From IMG/VR virus record IMGVR_UViG_3300032240_001224, positions 1 through 29,196 of that record: a stretch of DNA of 29,196 bases; one strand, given 5' to 3'. Made by a program: the position numbers and the translations under genes. Under the pieces are notes generated by a model that searched no databases, had not been told where the DNA came from, and saw only the letters and a program-made list of their open reading frames with translations. This document shows positions 7,676 through 16,155 of this stretch, piece after piece; position 1 is the stretch's first letter, and each line of letters starts with the position of its first letter. Source of the DNA: a virus.

Positions 7676-8404
7676 TTAGAATGATAATAATCTTGTTGCT
7701 GCACTGCCACCCAATGAAGTGAGTGTTTGTCCAATATCATATTTACCTTCAAAGATAGAACGATATTTCTGGTATGTAAATTCAACAGATAAACGATGGA
7801 ATCCATCATCACCCCAACTCAGTGCTTGGGGTGAAATGCCAGTTGGAAATGCGTCAATCAAATCTACGGCATAAATTTGACGAACAACATCGTCATATTG
7901 TATAATACGAATGTCCGTCAAGTATCTTGAAACTTGACTTTTAGGAAAACGTGGATTGTTTGTGTCAGAAGGAATGATTGCGTCCATCCAACGTTCAAAT
8001 AATTTACGTTCATAAAAATCATTTGTACAAATGAATGTTAATGTTGTTTTTGTATATTGCATACGATATGGAACTTCAAAAGAAGGACCATATATTTTAA
8101 CAGGTACTGTTTCTAATGTACGTCCAGGCAATTCTGCTGCTTCACATTGAAGAGCAAGATACCTAGATACGGAAGGATTTGATGATTTCATTCCATCCGA
8201 TTCACTACCCATAGCATTATTGATTGCATCAGATACGTCAGTAAATATTGAATTTGGAAAGTTTAGTACCTTTTCCAAAAATGAATTACCTATTGACTGA
8301 CCAATATAAGGTGGGATAGGCAACACAACTTCAAAACGATTTGTCCTAGCAGGACCACCTTTGCCATTGATGTTTGATAGAAATAGATTGGGTGAAAACG
8401 ACAT
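7676..8404 (-). CDS. 54: gp54-like baseplate tail-tube initiator (gp19-type tube fold)
   Basis: 242 aa, against 320 in T4 gp54. It starts with RTNRFEVVLPIPPYI, followed by CEAAELPGRTLETVPVKIYG, the pattern of T4 gp19/gp54 tube proteins. The C-terminal part ISPQALSWGDDGFHRLSVEF aligns with the T4 gp54 region where a Tyr/Trp-Asp-rich turn precedes the last strands. These proteins form the ring on the baseplate from which tube polymerisation starts. The ATG overlaps the upstream stop (TAATG) and has AGAGGA before it. Being followed by gp26 puts a tube-type gene ahead of the chaperone, as in other tailed phages. The major tube protein gp19 itself is the alternative, but that protein is shorter (163 aa in T4) and normally sits next to the sheath gene. 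Confidence 0.65.
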   Translation of the reverse strand: MSFSPNLFLSNINGKGGPARTNRFEVVLPIPPYIGQSIGNSFLEKVLNFPNSIFTDVSDAINNAMGSESDGMKSSNPSVSRYLALQCEAAELPGRTLETVPVKIYGPSFEVPYRMQYTKTTLTFICTNDFYERKLFERWMDAIIPSDTNNPRFPKSQVSRYLTDIRIIQYDDVVRQIYAVDLIDAFPTGISPQALSWGDDGFHRLSVEFTYQKYRSIFEGKYDIGQTLTSLGGSAATRLLSF

Positions 8405-8988
8405 TAGAATTTATCCTCTGATTCTGACCATACTTTGTTTTTCTTTGCTTTGGCAAATGATTCAACAGGCAACATTACTGCAATGTCCCACTCATCTGCT
8501 GTTATTTCTAAAAATCTAGATTGAATTTGACTAAACAAATATCGCTTAATACATGGTTTAGCCTGATACATTTTTGATGCTTTTGCTAGGTAATCATAAC
8601 TAATTCTGAGTCTAGTTTTCTCATCGTAGTTATCGTCAGTGAGTAATGTACTCAATTTATCTAAAAGAAGTATACGTTGCTTTGGACTGATGTAATGTAG
8701 ATTGAGTCCTAAAAATCCGTCTGGATATCGTTCTATTGGAATGACCAATGGGAACTTATCGTAGTATGGCAACGAATCTTTCGTTTTTGGATCATAGAAA
8801 TAAAAGTACATTCTACCAATAAAAGACCTTTCTCTAAGTCTTTGTTTGTCACGCATCAAGTCGGCCTTGGTAGGTTTAAGTGCGCCCGTTTTTGCTTTGA
8901 GCCAATTTCTTGCCTCACGGGATCGCATTTCAAATCCCTGCTTTGCAAGAGAATCTTTGATTCTGTCTATGAGTGTTCTGGTAGCCAT
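8404..8988 (-). CDS. Conserved T4-like phage protein of unknown function
   Basis: 194 aa. I do not recognise a named T4 homologue with certainty. It has a basic N-terminus (about residues 1-55, with REARNWLKAKTG), then an aromatic, hydrophobic core including GRMYFYFYDPKTKDSLPYYD, FPLVIPIERYPDGFLGLNLH and YISPKQRILLLDKL, and a basic C-terminus. No signal peptide, transmembrane segment or catalytic motif is evident. It lies between the gp4 head-completion gene and the gp54-like gene, overlapping the latter by one base, so a virion structural or assembly role is likely. The ATG is preceded by a late-promoter-like ATAAATACTA only three bases away and has no good ribosome binding site. The basic N-terminus could suggest nucleic acid contact, which is speculation. 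Confidence 0.75.
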   Translation of the reverse strand: MATRTLIDRIKDSLAKQGFEMRSREARNWLKAKTGALKPTKADLMRDKQRLRERSFIGRMYFYFYDPKTKDSLPYYDKFPLVIPIERYPDGFLGLNLHYISPKQRILLLDKLSTLLTDDNYDEKTRLRISYDYLAKASKMYQAKPCIKRYLFSQIQSRFLEITADEWDIAVMLPVESFAKAKKNKVWSESEDKF

Positions 8989-8992
8989 CTAG

Positions 8993-9000
8993 TATTTATC
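8993..9000 (-). promoter_or_regulatory. T4-type late promoter motif GATAAATA (minus strand)
   Basis: Read on the minus strand this is GATAAATACTAG, seven of eight bases of the T4 late consensus TATAAATA and sharing the downstream CTA of the motif at 9430. It lies in the 12-base gap between gp4 and the 194-aa gene. The start site would fall at about the ATG of the latter, so it more likely serves downstream tail genes or yields a nearly leaderless message. Confidence 0.4.
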
Positions 9001-9432
9001 TTAGATTCCTAGATGTTTTTCTGTGATGACTTGAAATTCCCATCCGTGATCTTTGCAGAACTCTGTTGCTGCTTTCCACTTGGATTGATTGATAACATAA
9101 GTTGCCGCTTCTTGAATGTAGCGTTTAGTCTTACGTTTTTGAGTTGGGGGTTTAGTTTGAGCCTCTGGTTTGACTTCAATGACAAACGTTTTGACTATAC
9201 CGTTCTTCTGCTTTATCTTAGCAACGAAATCTGGAAAGTATCGATGTTTTTTATTGTCAACTGGACTCCAATATGGTATAACAAGTTCTTCAGAACCCCA
9301 CCAAATGACATCTGGATGATCATCTAAATATTTCATGACTTTTACTTCCCATGACGATCGATAGATAATGTTGGTCGCATCCCCTTTATATTTTTGTGGG
9401 TTTTTGGGAGTAAATTTACCTTTATATGACAT
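9001..9432 (-). CDS. 4: Head completion protein gp4 (gp50), PD-(D/E)XK nuclease-like
   Basis: 143 aa; T4 gp4 is 150. The opening GKFTPKNPQKYKGDATNIIY, with RSSWEVKVMKYLDDHP next, and the central VIPYWSPVDNKKHRYFPDF match the T4 gp4 family, which finishes the head after packaging so tails can join. Residues Glu29, Asp68 (FPDF) and Glu86-Val-Lys88 (IEVK) follow the spacing of a PD-(D/E)XK / TnsA-type endonuclease core, and the motif looks intact. It is the first gene of the minus-strand operon, starting 33 bases from the divergent gp48 gene. No clear ribosome binding site precedes the ATG, and the plus-strand late promoter motif overlaps its start codon. Confidence 0.88.
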   Translation of the reverse strand: MSYKGKFTPKNPQKYKGDATNIIYRSSWEVKVMKYLDDHPDVIWWGSEELVIPYWSPVDNKKHRYFPDFVAKIKQKNGIVKTFVIEVKPEAQTKPPTQKRKTKRYIQEAATYVINQSKWKAATEFCKDHGWEFQVITEKHLGI

Positions 9433-9437
9433 AAATA
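9430..9437 (+). promoter_or_regulatory. T4-type late promoter motif CATAAATA ahead of gp48
   Basis: The sequence CATAAATACTAT differs from the T4 late consensus TATAAATA by one base. It lies in the divergent gap between gp4 (minus) and gp48 (plus), 28 bases before the gp48 ATG. That allows a short leader containing the ribosome binding site AGGA at 9457-9460. No -35 element is expected for gp55-type late promoters. Confidence 0.65.
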
Positions 9438-9465
9438 CTATCTAGTCAACCTACTTAGGACAACC

Positions 9466-10704
9466 ATGGCATTTTTCGGTTTATCTGATATAACAATTTC
9501 CCAAGAAGAAAATAGACAAGGGCCTTTAGCGGTACTCTACGAAGAGGGCAAAAAAACAGGCAAACTTGCTAATACGTTTAGATATCCCCTCGATGTTGGA
9601 AATTATGATAAAGGTCACTACATGATTTTTCATATTTTCCAGCAAAATAATTCTCAATTTGAGGGTATAAAAAGAAGTCCAGAACAAGAAACCTTAAAGA
9701 ACTACAAGGGTGCTTCCAAGCCAAGTACAAGTTTTGCATCACAAATTAATAGTAAAATTGATTCTGCCGTCAACGATTTTACTAAAGGTAAAACTTTATT
9801 TGGTAAAGAAATCTCTACATCTTTTGGTGCATCATCCGCAACTGTTTCCAAACAATCCTTTAGTAAAGATCAATATGTAGAAAGCGTCAAGGATATTGAA
9901 AACAAATCTCTTTTACAAACGACAAAAATAACATCAGACTCTATTGTCTTGTACATGCCAGATACGATAAGTTTTGATCACAGTCAAGATTGGGGTCCTT
10001 TAGAACTTGGAAAAGAATTGGGGGGCAAATTGGCTACCGCAGGTAAATCTCTAATTGAAGGTTCTAAAGAAGGTAGCGTTGCAAATAAAGCGGCCGATAC
10101 TGCAATTATTGCTGCTGCTCAAGCACTACAAGAAAAAGCAGGTAAATTTATTGGACAGGGTTCGGCAACAGCGGGAGCATTCTTAGCACTTGGTGGTGTT
10201 AATAATCCTATGTTGGAACTCATTTATCAATCACCATCATTCCGTGAGTTTTCTTATGAATTTATGTTCTATCCACGTGACGAAAGAGAAGCATTAGAAG
10301 TTCAAAATATTATTGAAAGATTCCGTTTTCATCAAGCACCCGAAATTGATGCTGGTAGTTCGGGTCTGTTATTAATTCCACCGTCACAGTTTGATATTCA
10401 ATTTTACTATGGTGGCAAACCTAATCCAAATATACCAGCAATTGGTCGCTGCGTGATGACTGGCATACAAGTTAATTATGCACCAAATGGTTGGTCTGCT
10501 TATGAGATGCCAGGTGAAAATACTCCTGCTTTAGGTCGCACAGGTATGCCTACAGCAATACAAATGACTTTAAACTTTAAAGAAACTGTCATTGTTACTA
10601 AACAAGCGTTCAGAACAGGTCCAGGTGGTTATAAAGGTAGAGCCGCATTCAATGCTGCTGATAAATTGAAAACTGCTTGGAAAGGTATGACAGAGAAACA
10701 ATAA
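9466..10704 (+). CDS. 48: Baseplate tail-tube cap gp48
   Basis: 412 aa; T4 gp48 is 364. The N-terminal segment NTFRYPLDVGNYDKGHYMIF and the C-terminal half match the gp48/gp54 tube-like family. Within the latter, SYEFMFYPRDEREALEVQNI, QFDIQFYYGGKPNPNIPAI, VNYAPNGWSAYE and IQMTLNFKETVIVTK are clear. gp48 forms the second ring above the hub, after gp54, and caps the tube start. An Ala/Gly-rich helical insert sits at about 185-245. The ATG has AGGA five bases upstream and a late promoter motif at 9430. It begins the plus-strand baseplate operon; in T4 genes 48 and 54 are adjacent, while here they are on opposite strands. Confidence 0.85.
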   Translation: MAFFGLSDITISQEENRQGPLAVLYEEGKKTGKLANTFRYPLDVGNYDKGHYMIFHIFQQNNSQFEGIKRSPEQETLKNYKGASKPSTSFASQINSKIDSAVNDFTKGKTLFGKEISTSFGASSATVSKQSFSKDQYVESVKDIENKSLLQTTKITSDSIVLYMPDTISFDHSQDWGPLELGKELGGKLATAGKSLIEGSKEGSVANKAADTAIIAAAQALQEKAGKFIGQGSATAGAFLALGGVNNPMLELIYQSPSFREFSYEFMFYPRDEREALEVQNIIERFRFHQAPEIDAGSSGLLLIPPSQFDIQFYYGGKPNPNIPAIGRCVMTGIQVNYAPNGWSAYEMPGENTPALGRTGMPTAIQMTLNFKETVIVTKQAFRTGPGGYKGRAAFNAADKLKTAWKGMTEKQ

Positions 10705-11372
10705 TGGCAAAATATTTTAATTTTTTCCCAACTACACCATATACAAATTCGAATGATTCGACTGCATATGATACGGTTACAAATATTATTTCTCGATTTG
10801 GATTTGAAGATAGTCTAAAACAGAATTCATCAATATTTTATCCTTATGAAATTCAAGATGGTGATACGCCAGAAATGATCGCATCAAAGTATTATGGTTC
10901 ACCAGAAAAACATTGGATCGTTTTGATGTTCAATAATATCATTGATCCACAGTATGATTGGCCATTAGATCAACGAACACTTATCAAATATATTAATGAA
11001 AAATATACAGATAATGGTGCCAGACATACACCATTCCTAACGGGAATACAATGGGCGATGGATGCAGGTAATGTTAAAGCATACTATAAAACTATTACTC
11101 GTCTAAGTTCTAAATCAACCAAAAATCAAATTGTTGAAAAGATTGAGATTGATGAAACAACACATACCAATTTGCCTGTAACATCTACAACATATACCTT
11201 GAGTGATGGTAGTAGGATTACGCAAACAATTTCAAAATCAACTCTAACTTATTATGACTATGAGGTTGAGTCGAATGATACCAAACGAAAAATAAGATTA
11301 CTAAGATCCGAATTTGTTACCGAATCTGGTTTGATGAACGAATTTAAACGTGTAATCACGTTGAGTGAATAA
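10704..11372 (+). CDS. 53: Baseplate wedge protein gp53
   Basis: 222 aa from ATG 10704-10706, which overlaps the gp48 stop (TAATG). A TTG nine codons upstream is in frame but inside gp48 and is not chosen. T4 gp53 is 196 aa. The N-terminus KYFNFFPTTPYTN and the central segment FYPYEIQDGDTPEMIASKYY, then GSPEKHWIVLMFNNIIDPQY, match gp53: a LysM-like fold in which the pattern of aromatic residues and HWIVLM is conserved. gp53 joins wedges to the central hub. A Thr/Ser-rich extension at about 140-195 is absent or shorter in T4. Confidence 0.88.
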   Translation: MAKYFNFFPTTPYTNSNDSTAYDTVTNIISRFGFEDSLKQNSSIFYPYEIQDGDTPEMIASKYYGSPEKHWIVLMFNNIIDPQYDWPLDQRTLIKYINEKYTDNGARHTPFLTGIQWAMDAGNVKAYYKTITRLSSKSTKNQIVEKIEIDETTHTNLPVTSTTYTLSDGSRITQTISKSTLTYYDYEVESNDTKRKIRLLRSEFVTESGLMNEFKRVITLSE

Positions 11373-12721
11373 TGTCGGTATCTTTTCCAGAACAAGCATC
11401 TAGATTTAACCTAAACGAACTTTCTATAGTTACGAAAAAGGGTGTGTTGGACATCTCCAAAATATATGGGGAGATAAACATTTTTGATTCTATTCTATCT
11501 CCTGTTATGACTGGAATTATAAGCATTAATGATTCGGTAGGTCTTTCTGGTAAACTTATTTTTGATGGCTCAGAAGTGTTGCTAGTAAATATAGGTAAAG
11601 ACACAGACTCTGCCGCATTCCGTTTGAAGAAAGCATTTAGAATATACAAGCAGTCCGAACGTAAGAACACAAATCAAAATAGTGAGACATACAACTTAGA
11701 ATTTGTATCTGATGAATTTATTTTCTCAGATCAACAGAGAATTAATCAAGCATACAAAACAACTTACACCGATATCGTTCAAAAGATATTGGTAAACTAT
11801 CTTAAAGCACCAAGTACAAAATTAAATGGTTTGTTTGAGAATACTTCTGGTATTCGTGATATTGTTATACCTAATTTGAAACCGCTAGAAGCAATAGAAT
11901 GGTGTGCTAAAAGATCGATAGATGAAAAGAAGTCACCAAATTATGTTTTCTTTGAAAACAATCTAGGTTACAACTATGCATCTCTATCGACATTATTATC
12001 ACAAGATAGTCTATTTAATATAAGGTTTTCTGCAAAGAATTTGAATGATACAAATGCGGTAAATGATTTGTTAAGTCCAAGAAGTTACGAAGTAATCAAT
12101 CAGACTGATAAGATAGAACAAACACGATCCGGTGTAAACGCAGGTACATTTATTGGATTCGATCCTATTACAAGATCGATTGGCACAAAAAAAATAGGAT
12201 TTGAAGATCATTACAATGCAATGAAGCACGGCAATAAAACTCCTAACTTAGCACAGTCTACAAATCGTGGCGGTGAGTTGGCAACTGAAGCATACAACTC
12301 TAAAAAAACTGTAAGTAGTTTTGGTGCTAATAGAAAATATAGTAACTATGTAAAGAAGTATGATCCTACGTCAATATCAAAAGTTGAGACGCAAGAAGAT
12401 TTTGTATTTCAGCGTAAAGCAGTTATGACCAATTTGATGAATAAAAGAATCAAGTTAGTTATGCCTGGCAATTTTCAATTGACATCAGGATTTAATCTAA
12501 ACATGAGAGTACCAGACTTTTCTATAAAAGAATCTGGTGATGATGAAAATGAAGATCGTGGATTGAGTGGTAAATATTTGATTGTTGCTACTCGTCACAT
12601 TATTGGATTTGAAAAGCATGAAACAGTTTTGGAAGTTGCTACAACATCTAACGAACTTGGATTTGTACCACAAGGTGTGGCAGATCAAAATCAAGCAATA
12701 AAGACCTATGGATCATACTGA
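11372..12721 (+). CDS. 27: Baseplate central hub subunit gp27
   Basis: 449 aa; T4 gp27 is 391. It begins with a beta-rich domain (LSIVTKKGVLDISKIYGEIN and then IFDSILSPVMTGIISINDSV) typical of gp27/gpD hub proteins. It continues with a helical segment (YTDIVQKILVNYL), a second hub-type barrel (LKPLEAIEWCAKRSID) and a C-terminal domain with GKYLIVATRHIIGFEKHETV. gp27 trimers form the torus that links the gp5 spike to the tube. The ATG overlaps the gp53 stop, and the 3' end overlaps gp5 by 14 bases, in keeping with the hub partnership of gp27 and gp5. Residues about 255-330 are polar and low in hydrophobic content, probably a surface loop. Confidence 0.82.
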   Translation: MSVSFPEQASRFNLNELSIVTKKGVLDISKIYGEINIFDSILSPVMTGIISINDSVGLSGKLIFDGSEVLLVNIGKDTDSAAFRLKKAFRIYKQSERKNTNQNSETYNLEFVSDEFIFSDQQRINQAYKTTYTDIVQKILVNYLKAPSTKLNGLFENTSGIRDIVIPNLKPLEAIEWCAKRSIDEKKSPNYVFFENNLGYNYASLSTLLSQDSLFNIRFSAKNLNDTNAVNDLLSPRSYEVINQTDKIEQTRSGVNAGTFIGFDPITRSIGTKKIGFEDHYNAMKHGNKTPNLAQSTNRGGELATEAYNSKKTVSSFGANRKYSNYVKKYDPTSISKVETQEDFVFQRKAVMTNLMNKRIKLVMPGNFQLTSGFNLNMRVPDFSIKESGDDENEDRGLSGKYLIVATRHIIGFEKHETVLEVATTSNELGFVPQGVADQNQAIKTYGSY

Positions 12722-13661
12722 AGATAATAAAGATTTTGCTGGTAAAAATGGATTCATTTGGTTTGTTGGTGTTGTCGAGGCAATCAATGATCCGCTGAAA
12801 CTAGGTCGTTGTCGTGTCCGATGTGTTGGTTGGCACACAGACAATAAATCATTACTGCCTACGGATTCATTACCTTGGGCACAAGTAATGTTACCAACAA
12901 ACAATACTAATCCATATCCACCGAGACAGTCTGATATGGTAGTAGGTTTTTTTTCTGATGGTAATAATGGACAAGATCCAATTATTATAGGCACACTTCC
13001 AGGTATTCCTTTGTCTGCTGGAAATCCACAACAAGGTTTTTGTGATCCAAGAACATCTACTGAACTTGCGGCAGCACCTGTAAAACCTGATGAGTCTGCT
13101 ACAAATTATCCACGTAAGTTGGATGAACCAACAACATCACGTTTAGCAAGAAATGATTCCGATTATCCATCGGCAATCAATGTAGCAAAGAAAGCAAAGA
13201 AGGCAAGCAAGGTAGAACCAGATTCATACTATGCTGCCAAGTATCCATACAATAATGTTTATGAATCTGAATCAGGACACGCATTAGAGTTTGATGATAC
13301 CAAGGGTGCCGAACGAATTCATTTGTATCATCGTTCAGGTTCTTATGTTGAATACGGTCCATTAGGTGATCGTGCTGAAAGAATTCAACGCAACAAATTT
13401 ACTGTAGTTGTAGGTACTGATTCTGTATATGTTCAAGGTTCCGTAAAGATGTATGTGGATGGTGACTACGATTTGAACGTTACGGGCGATATCAGAATCA
13501 ATGGTAAAACAGTTAATATTAATAAAGGAACGATGGGTGCTGCACGTATTGGTGATACTGCTGATACTGGTGATCAGGGTACTGGAAATGAAAAAGATGT
13601 GAACTCGGCAGGAACTAATGTAATTGAGACTGGTTCAGGTACAGTGTTCATCGGAGACTAA
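12708..13661 (+). CDS. 5: Baseplate spike protein gp5, without lysozyme domain
   Basis: 317 aa against 575 in T4. Residues 15-100 are the OB-fold domain: IWFVGVVEAINDPLKLGRCR and VRCVGWHT are very close to T4 gp5 (WFVGVVE...DPLKLGR), and GFFSDGNNGQDPIIIGTLPG closes it. Residues about 105-180 are a polar linker. From about 183 the VgrG-like beta-helix domain begins (ESESGHALEFDDTKGAERIH), followed by short-period strands and a Gly/Thr-rich end. The lysozyme domain that lies between these parts in T4 gp5 is missing; no HxE or GH24-like segment is present. The trimer would pierce the outer membrane and carry gp27. There is no good ribosome binding site, so coupling to gp27 through the 14-base overlap is likely. 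Confidence 0.9.
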   Translation: MDHTEDNKDFAGKNGFIWFVGVVEAINDPLKLGRCRVRCVGWHTDNKSLLPTDSLPWAQVMLPTNNTNPYPPRQSDMVVGFFSDGNNGQDPIIIGTLPGIPLSAGNPQQGFCDPRTSTELAAAPVKPDESATNYPRKLDEPTTSRLARNDSDYPSAINVAKKAKKASKVEPDSYYAAKYPYNNVYESESGHALEFDDTKGAERIHLYHRSGSYVEYGPLGDRAERIQRNKFTVVVGTDSVYVQGSVKMYVDGDYDLNVTGDIRINGKTVNINKGTMGAARIGDTADTGDQGTGNEKDVNSAGTNVIETGSGTVFIGD

Positions 13662-13669
13662 GATAAATA
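13662..13669 (+). promoter_or_regulatory. T4-type late promoter motif GATAAATA ahead of gene 25
   Basis: GATAAATA matches seven of eight bases of the T4 late consensus. It sits in the 12-base gap between gp5 and gp25. The motif ends four bases before the gp25 ATG, so transcription would begin at or just inside that codon; it may serve gene 6 and later genes, or make a leaderless gp25 message. Confidence 0.4.
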
Positions 13670-13673
13670 AAAC

Positions 13674-14096
13674 ATGTCAACAACAATAACATCAATCGAT
13701 CCAACTATTATTGCAGAAAGGTCATTTAAAGACCTTGATCTGAACTTTACTCGTCATCCTATTAAAAAAGATGTGAGTAGGCATTACAATGAAAAGGCAA
13801 TTATAAATGCTGTCAAGAATTTGGTTTCTACTAATTTTTATGAGAAACCATTTCAACCAGACTTTGGCGCAGGAATTAGAGGTTTATTATTCGAACCTGT
13901 TGATTCCGTTTTTGGTGCTTCAATTGAGCGTAAGTTGAGTGAAGCAATAAACAACTATGAACCTAGAGTAGCAATTGAATCTATCACTGCAATACCAGCA
14001 CCAGATGAGAATGGATATAAAGTTAGAATGGTGTTTTTCATCGTCAACTCCCCAAATCCAGTAACGATTAACTTCTTTTTAGAGCGTATAAGATAA
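13674..14096 (+). CDS. 25: Baseplate wedge protein gp25 (GPW/gp25 family)
   Basis: 140 aa; T4 gp25 is 132. FKDLDLNFTRHPIKKDVSRH, AIINAVKNLVSTNFYEKPFQ and DFGAGIRGLLFEPVD carry the family signature (basic-F-R-P-G-x-G), with P and G residues conserved. gp25 sits at the wedge core and connects to the first sheath ring, linking baseplate rearrangement to sheath contraction. It lies in the conserved order 5-25-6 seen across contractile systems. Confidence 0.93.
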   Translation: MSTTITSIDPTIIAERSFKDLDLNFTRHPIKKDVSRHYNEKAIINAVKNLVSTNFYEKPFQPDFGAGIRGLLFEPVDSVFGASIERKLSEAINNYEPRVAIESITAIPAPDENGYKVRMVFFIVNSPNPVTINFFLERIR

Positions 14097-14097
14097 C

Positions 14098-16155
14098 ATG
14101 ACAGACCGTCTAAGAGTAACTGAACTTGATTTTGATCAAATCAAGCAGAATCTAAAAACATTTTTACAAGCACAATCCGAATTTACAGACTATGATTTTG
14201 AAGGTTCTGGTCTGAATATTCTGCTGGATATTCTTGCTTATAATACTCATTATAATTCTTATTATCTGAACATGGTTGCCAACGAATCGTTTTTGGATAC
14301 AGCACTGCTTCGTGATTCGGTTATTTCTCATGCTAAAGTTTTAGGTTATGTTCCATATTCACGTAAGGCTCCACGTGCAATTTTAAATTTTACTGTAGTA
14401 ACAAATTCTACCACGCCAGCAACATTGACTATTCCAAAAGGATTTTCTTTCTTGTCTGATGAGATTGATGGTATTAGTTATAACTTCGTAACACTTGAAG
14501 AAACAGTAGTAACAAAATCTAATACAAACTTTTCATTCTTAGAGTTACCTATACAAGAAGGTCAGTTAGTAACATATAATTATACTTACGATCAACAAAC
14601 AAATCCGAAACAAATTTTTTCAATACCCGATTCTGGAATAGATACATCAACAATTTCTATAACTGTACAATCATCCTCAACAAATACTGCTATTGAAACT
14701 TTTAGTTTGGCTACAGATTCAAGCAATGTTATAACAACTTCTCCAGTATTTTATTTGCAGGAAAACAGAGGAGAAAGATACGACATTTATTTTGGAAATA
14801 ATGTTATAGGTAAGAGTATAACAAATGGTAATATCGTATCAATGTCCTATTTGATTACAAATGGTACCGCTGCAAATAAAGCCAACAATTTTGTGGCAAC
14901 AGGAACATTAGCAGATTCTTTAGGTAATTCGCAAACAAACTTTATAATTAATCCAGTGAGTGAAGCATCTGGTGGTGCCGAACGTGAATCTGTCGATGAG
15001 ATTAAATTTGGCGCACCACTTCAGTTTACCACACAGAATCGTTTGGTAACATTTAAAGACTATGAATCATTTATCAAAAAGAATTATCCTGCTATAGACT
15101 CGGTGTCGGTGTGGGGTGGTGAAGATGAAACGCCACCAACATATGGTCGAGTATTTGTTGCACTTAAACCTAAACAAAATTATTATCTTTCCGACACAGA
15201 AAAACAAAGAATTATTGATGATATCATTACACCAAAGGCAGTGGTTGCAGTACAAACAATTATTCGTGATCCTGAATATTTGTATTTGTTAATTTCATCT
15301 ACTGTGACCTATGATCCGAAGAAAACAATTCTAACTACAGATCAATTAAAAACTGGTATTCGTGATGCAATTCTGTCATACAAAGCAACTTATTTGGACA
15401 AGTTCGATTCTAAATTTATTTTGTCTAAAGTTCAAGATAGTGTAGACAATACAGATTCAAATTCAATTATTGGTTCAAAAGTTTCTGTACGAGTACAAAA
15501 AAGATTTAAACCAGTAACTTCACAATCTAAACCTTATTTTATTTACTTCAATGTTCCACTTCGTCGCGGTACAATCAATAATAAGTTATCGTCAACGTTC
15601 TTCACAGTAGTAGACTCGAATGGTAATGATCAATTAGTTCAATTCGATGAGATACCACAATCATTCTCTGGTATATCTGGAATTAGCGTTTTAAACGCTG
15701 GCCAAAATTATACAAGCGCACCAACAGTCACAATTTCTGGTGATGGTGTAGGAGCAAATGCTTCTGCAACGATTGTAAATGGTAGAGTTCAAAGTATAGA
15801 AGTTATCAGTCGCGGTATTGATTATACACGTGCTACCATAACAATTTCTGGTGGTGGTGGATATGGTGCAACTGCTGAAGCAATTATTGATGCTCGTACA
15901 GGTGAACTAAGAACTGTCTATTATGATTCGAATGCTCAACGTCAAATCGTAGATGAAACTGCTGGTACTATTGATTATGATGCGGGCATAGTTACAATTA
16001 ACAACATATACATAAAATCGGTGTCATCGACGGATGGATATATTCGATTATCGGTTGAGTCTGAAAAAGGTATTATTAGCACAACTAAAAACACAATTGT
16101 TACTTTGGATATAGAAGATCCAACATCAATTAGCACAACACTAGAAACTGTATAA
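14098..16155 (+). CDS. 6: Baseplate wedge protein gp6
   Basis: 685 aa; T4 gp6 is 660. The N-terminus LRVTELDFDQIKQNLKTFLQ and GLNILLDILAYNTHYNSYYL, and the region GGAERESVDEIKFGAPLQFT with RLVTFKDYESFIKKNYP, are diagnostic of gp6/J-type wedge proteins. gp6 dimers join neighbouring wedges into the inner baseplate ring. The ATG is two bases after gp25. A Gly-rich double module at about residues 529-600 (LNAGQNYTSAPTVTISG and its second copy) resembles modules in three other proteins of this window and is probably a surface insertion. Confidence 0.92.
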   Translation: MTDRLRVTELDFDQIKQNLKTFLQAQSEFTDYDFEGSGLNILLDILAYNTHYNSYYLNMVANESFLDTALLRDSVISHAKVLGYVPYSRKAPRAILNFTVVTNSTTPATLTIPKGFSFLSDEIDGISYNFVTLEETVVTKSNTNFSFLELPIQEGQLVTYNYTYDQQTNPKQIFSIPDSGIDTSTISITVQSSSTNTAIETFSLATDSSNVITTSPVFYLQENRGERYDIYFGNNVIGKSITNGNIVSMSYLITNGTAANKANNFVATGTLADSLGNSQTNFIINPVSEASGGAERESVDEIKFGAPLQFTTQNRLVTFKDYESFIKKNYPAIDSVSVWGGEDETPPTYGRVFVALKPKQNYYLSDTEKQRIIDDIITPKAVVAVQTIIRDPEYLYLLISSTVTYDPKKTILTTDQLKTGIRDAILSYKATYLDKFDSKFILSKVQDSVDNTDSNSIIGSKVSVRVQKRFKPVTSQSKPYFIYFNVPLRRGTINNKLSSTFFTVVDSNGNDQLVQFDEIPQSFSGISGISVLNAGQNYTSAPTVTISGDGVGANASATIVNGRVQSIEVISRGIDYTRATITISGGGGYGATAEAIIDARTGELRTVYYDSNAQRQIVDETAGTIDYDAGIVTINNIYIKSVSSTDGYIRLSVESEKGIISTTKNTIVTLDIEDPTSISTTLETV

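Noticed and set aside
9433-9465. Attachment site, tRNA or small RNA in the divergent gap
   Set aside because: The gap is only 33 bases and is explained by the end of a late promoter element and a ribosome binding site.
10677-10703. Upstream TTG extension of gp53
   Set aside because: The nine extra codons lie inside gp48; ATG at 10704 overlaps the gp48 stop as in other gene pairs here and gives the normal gp53 N-terminus.
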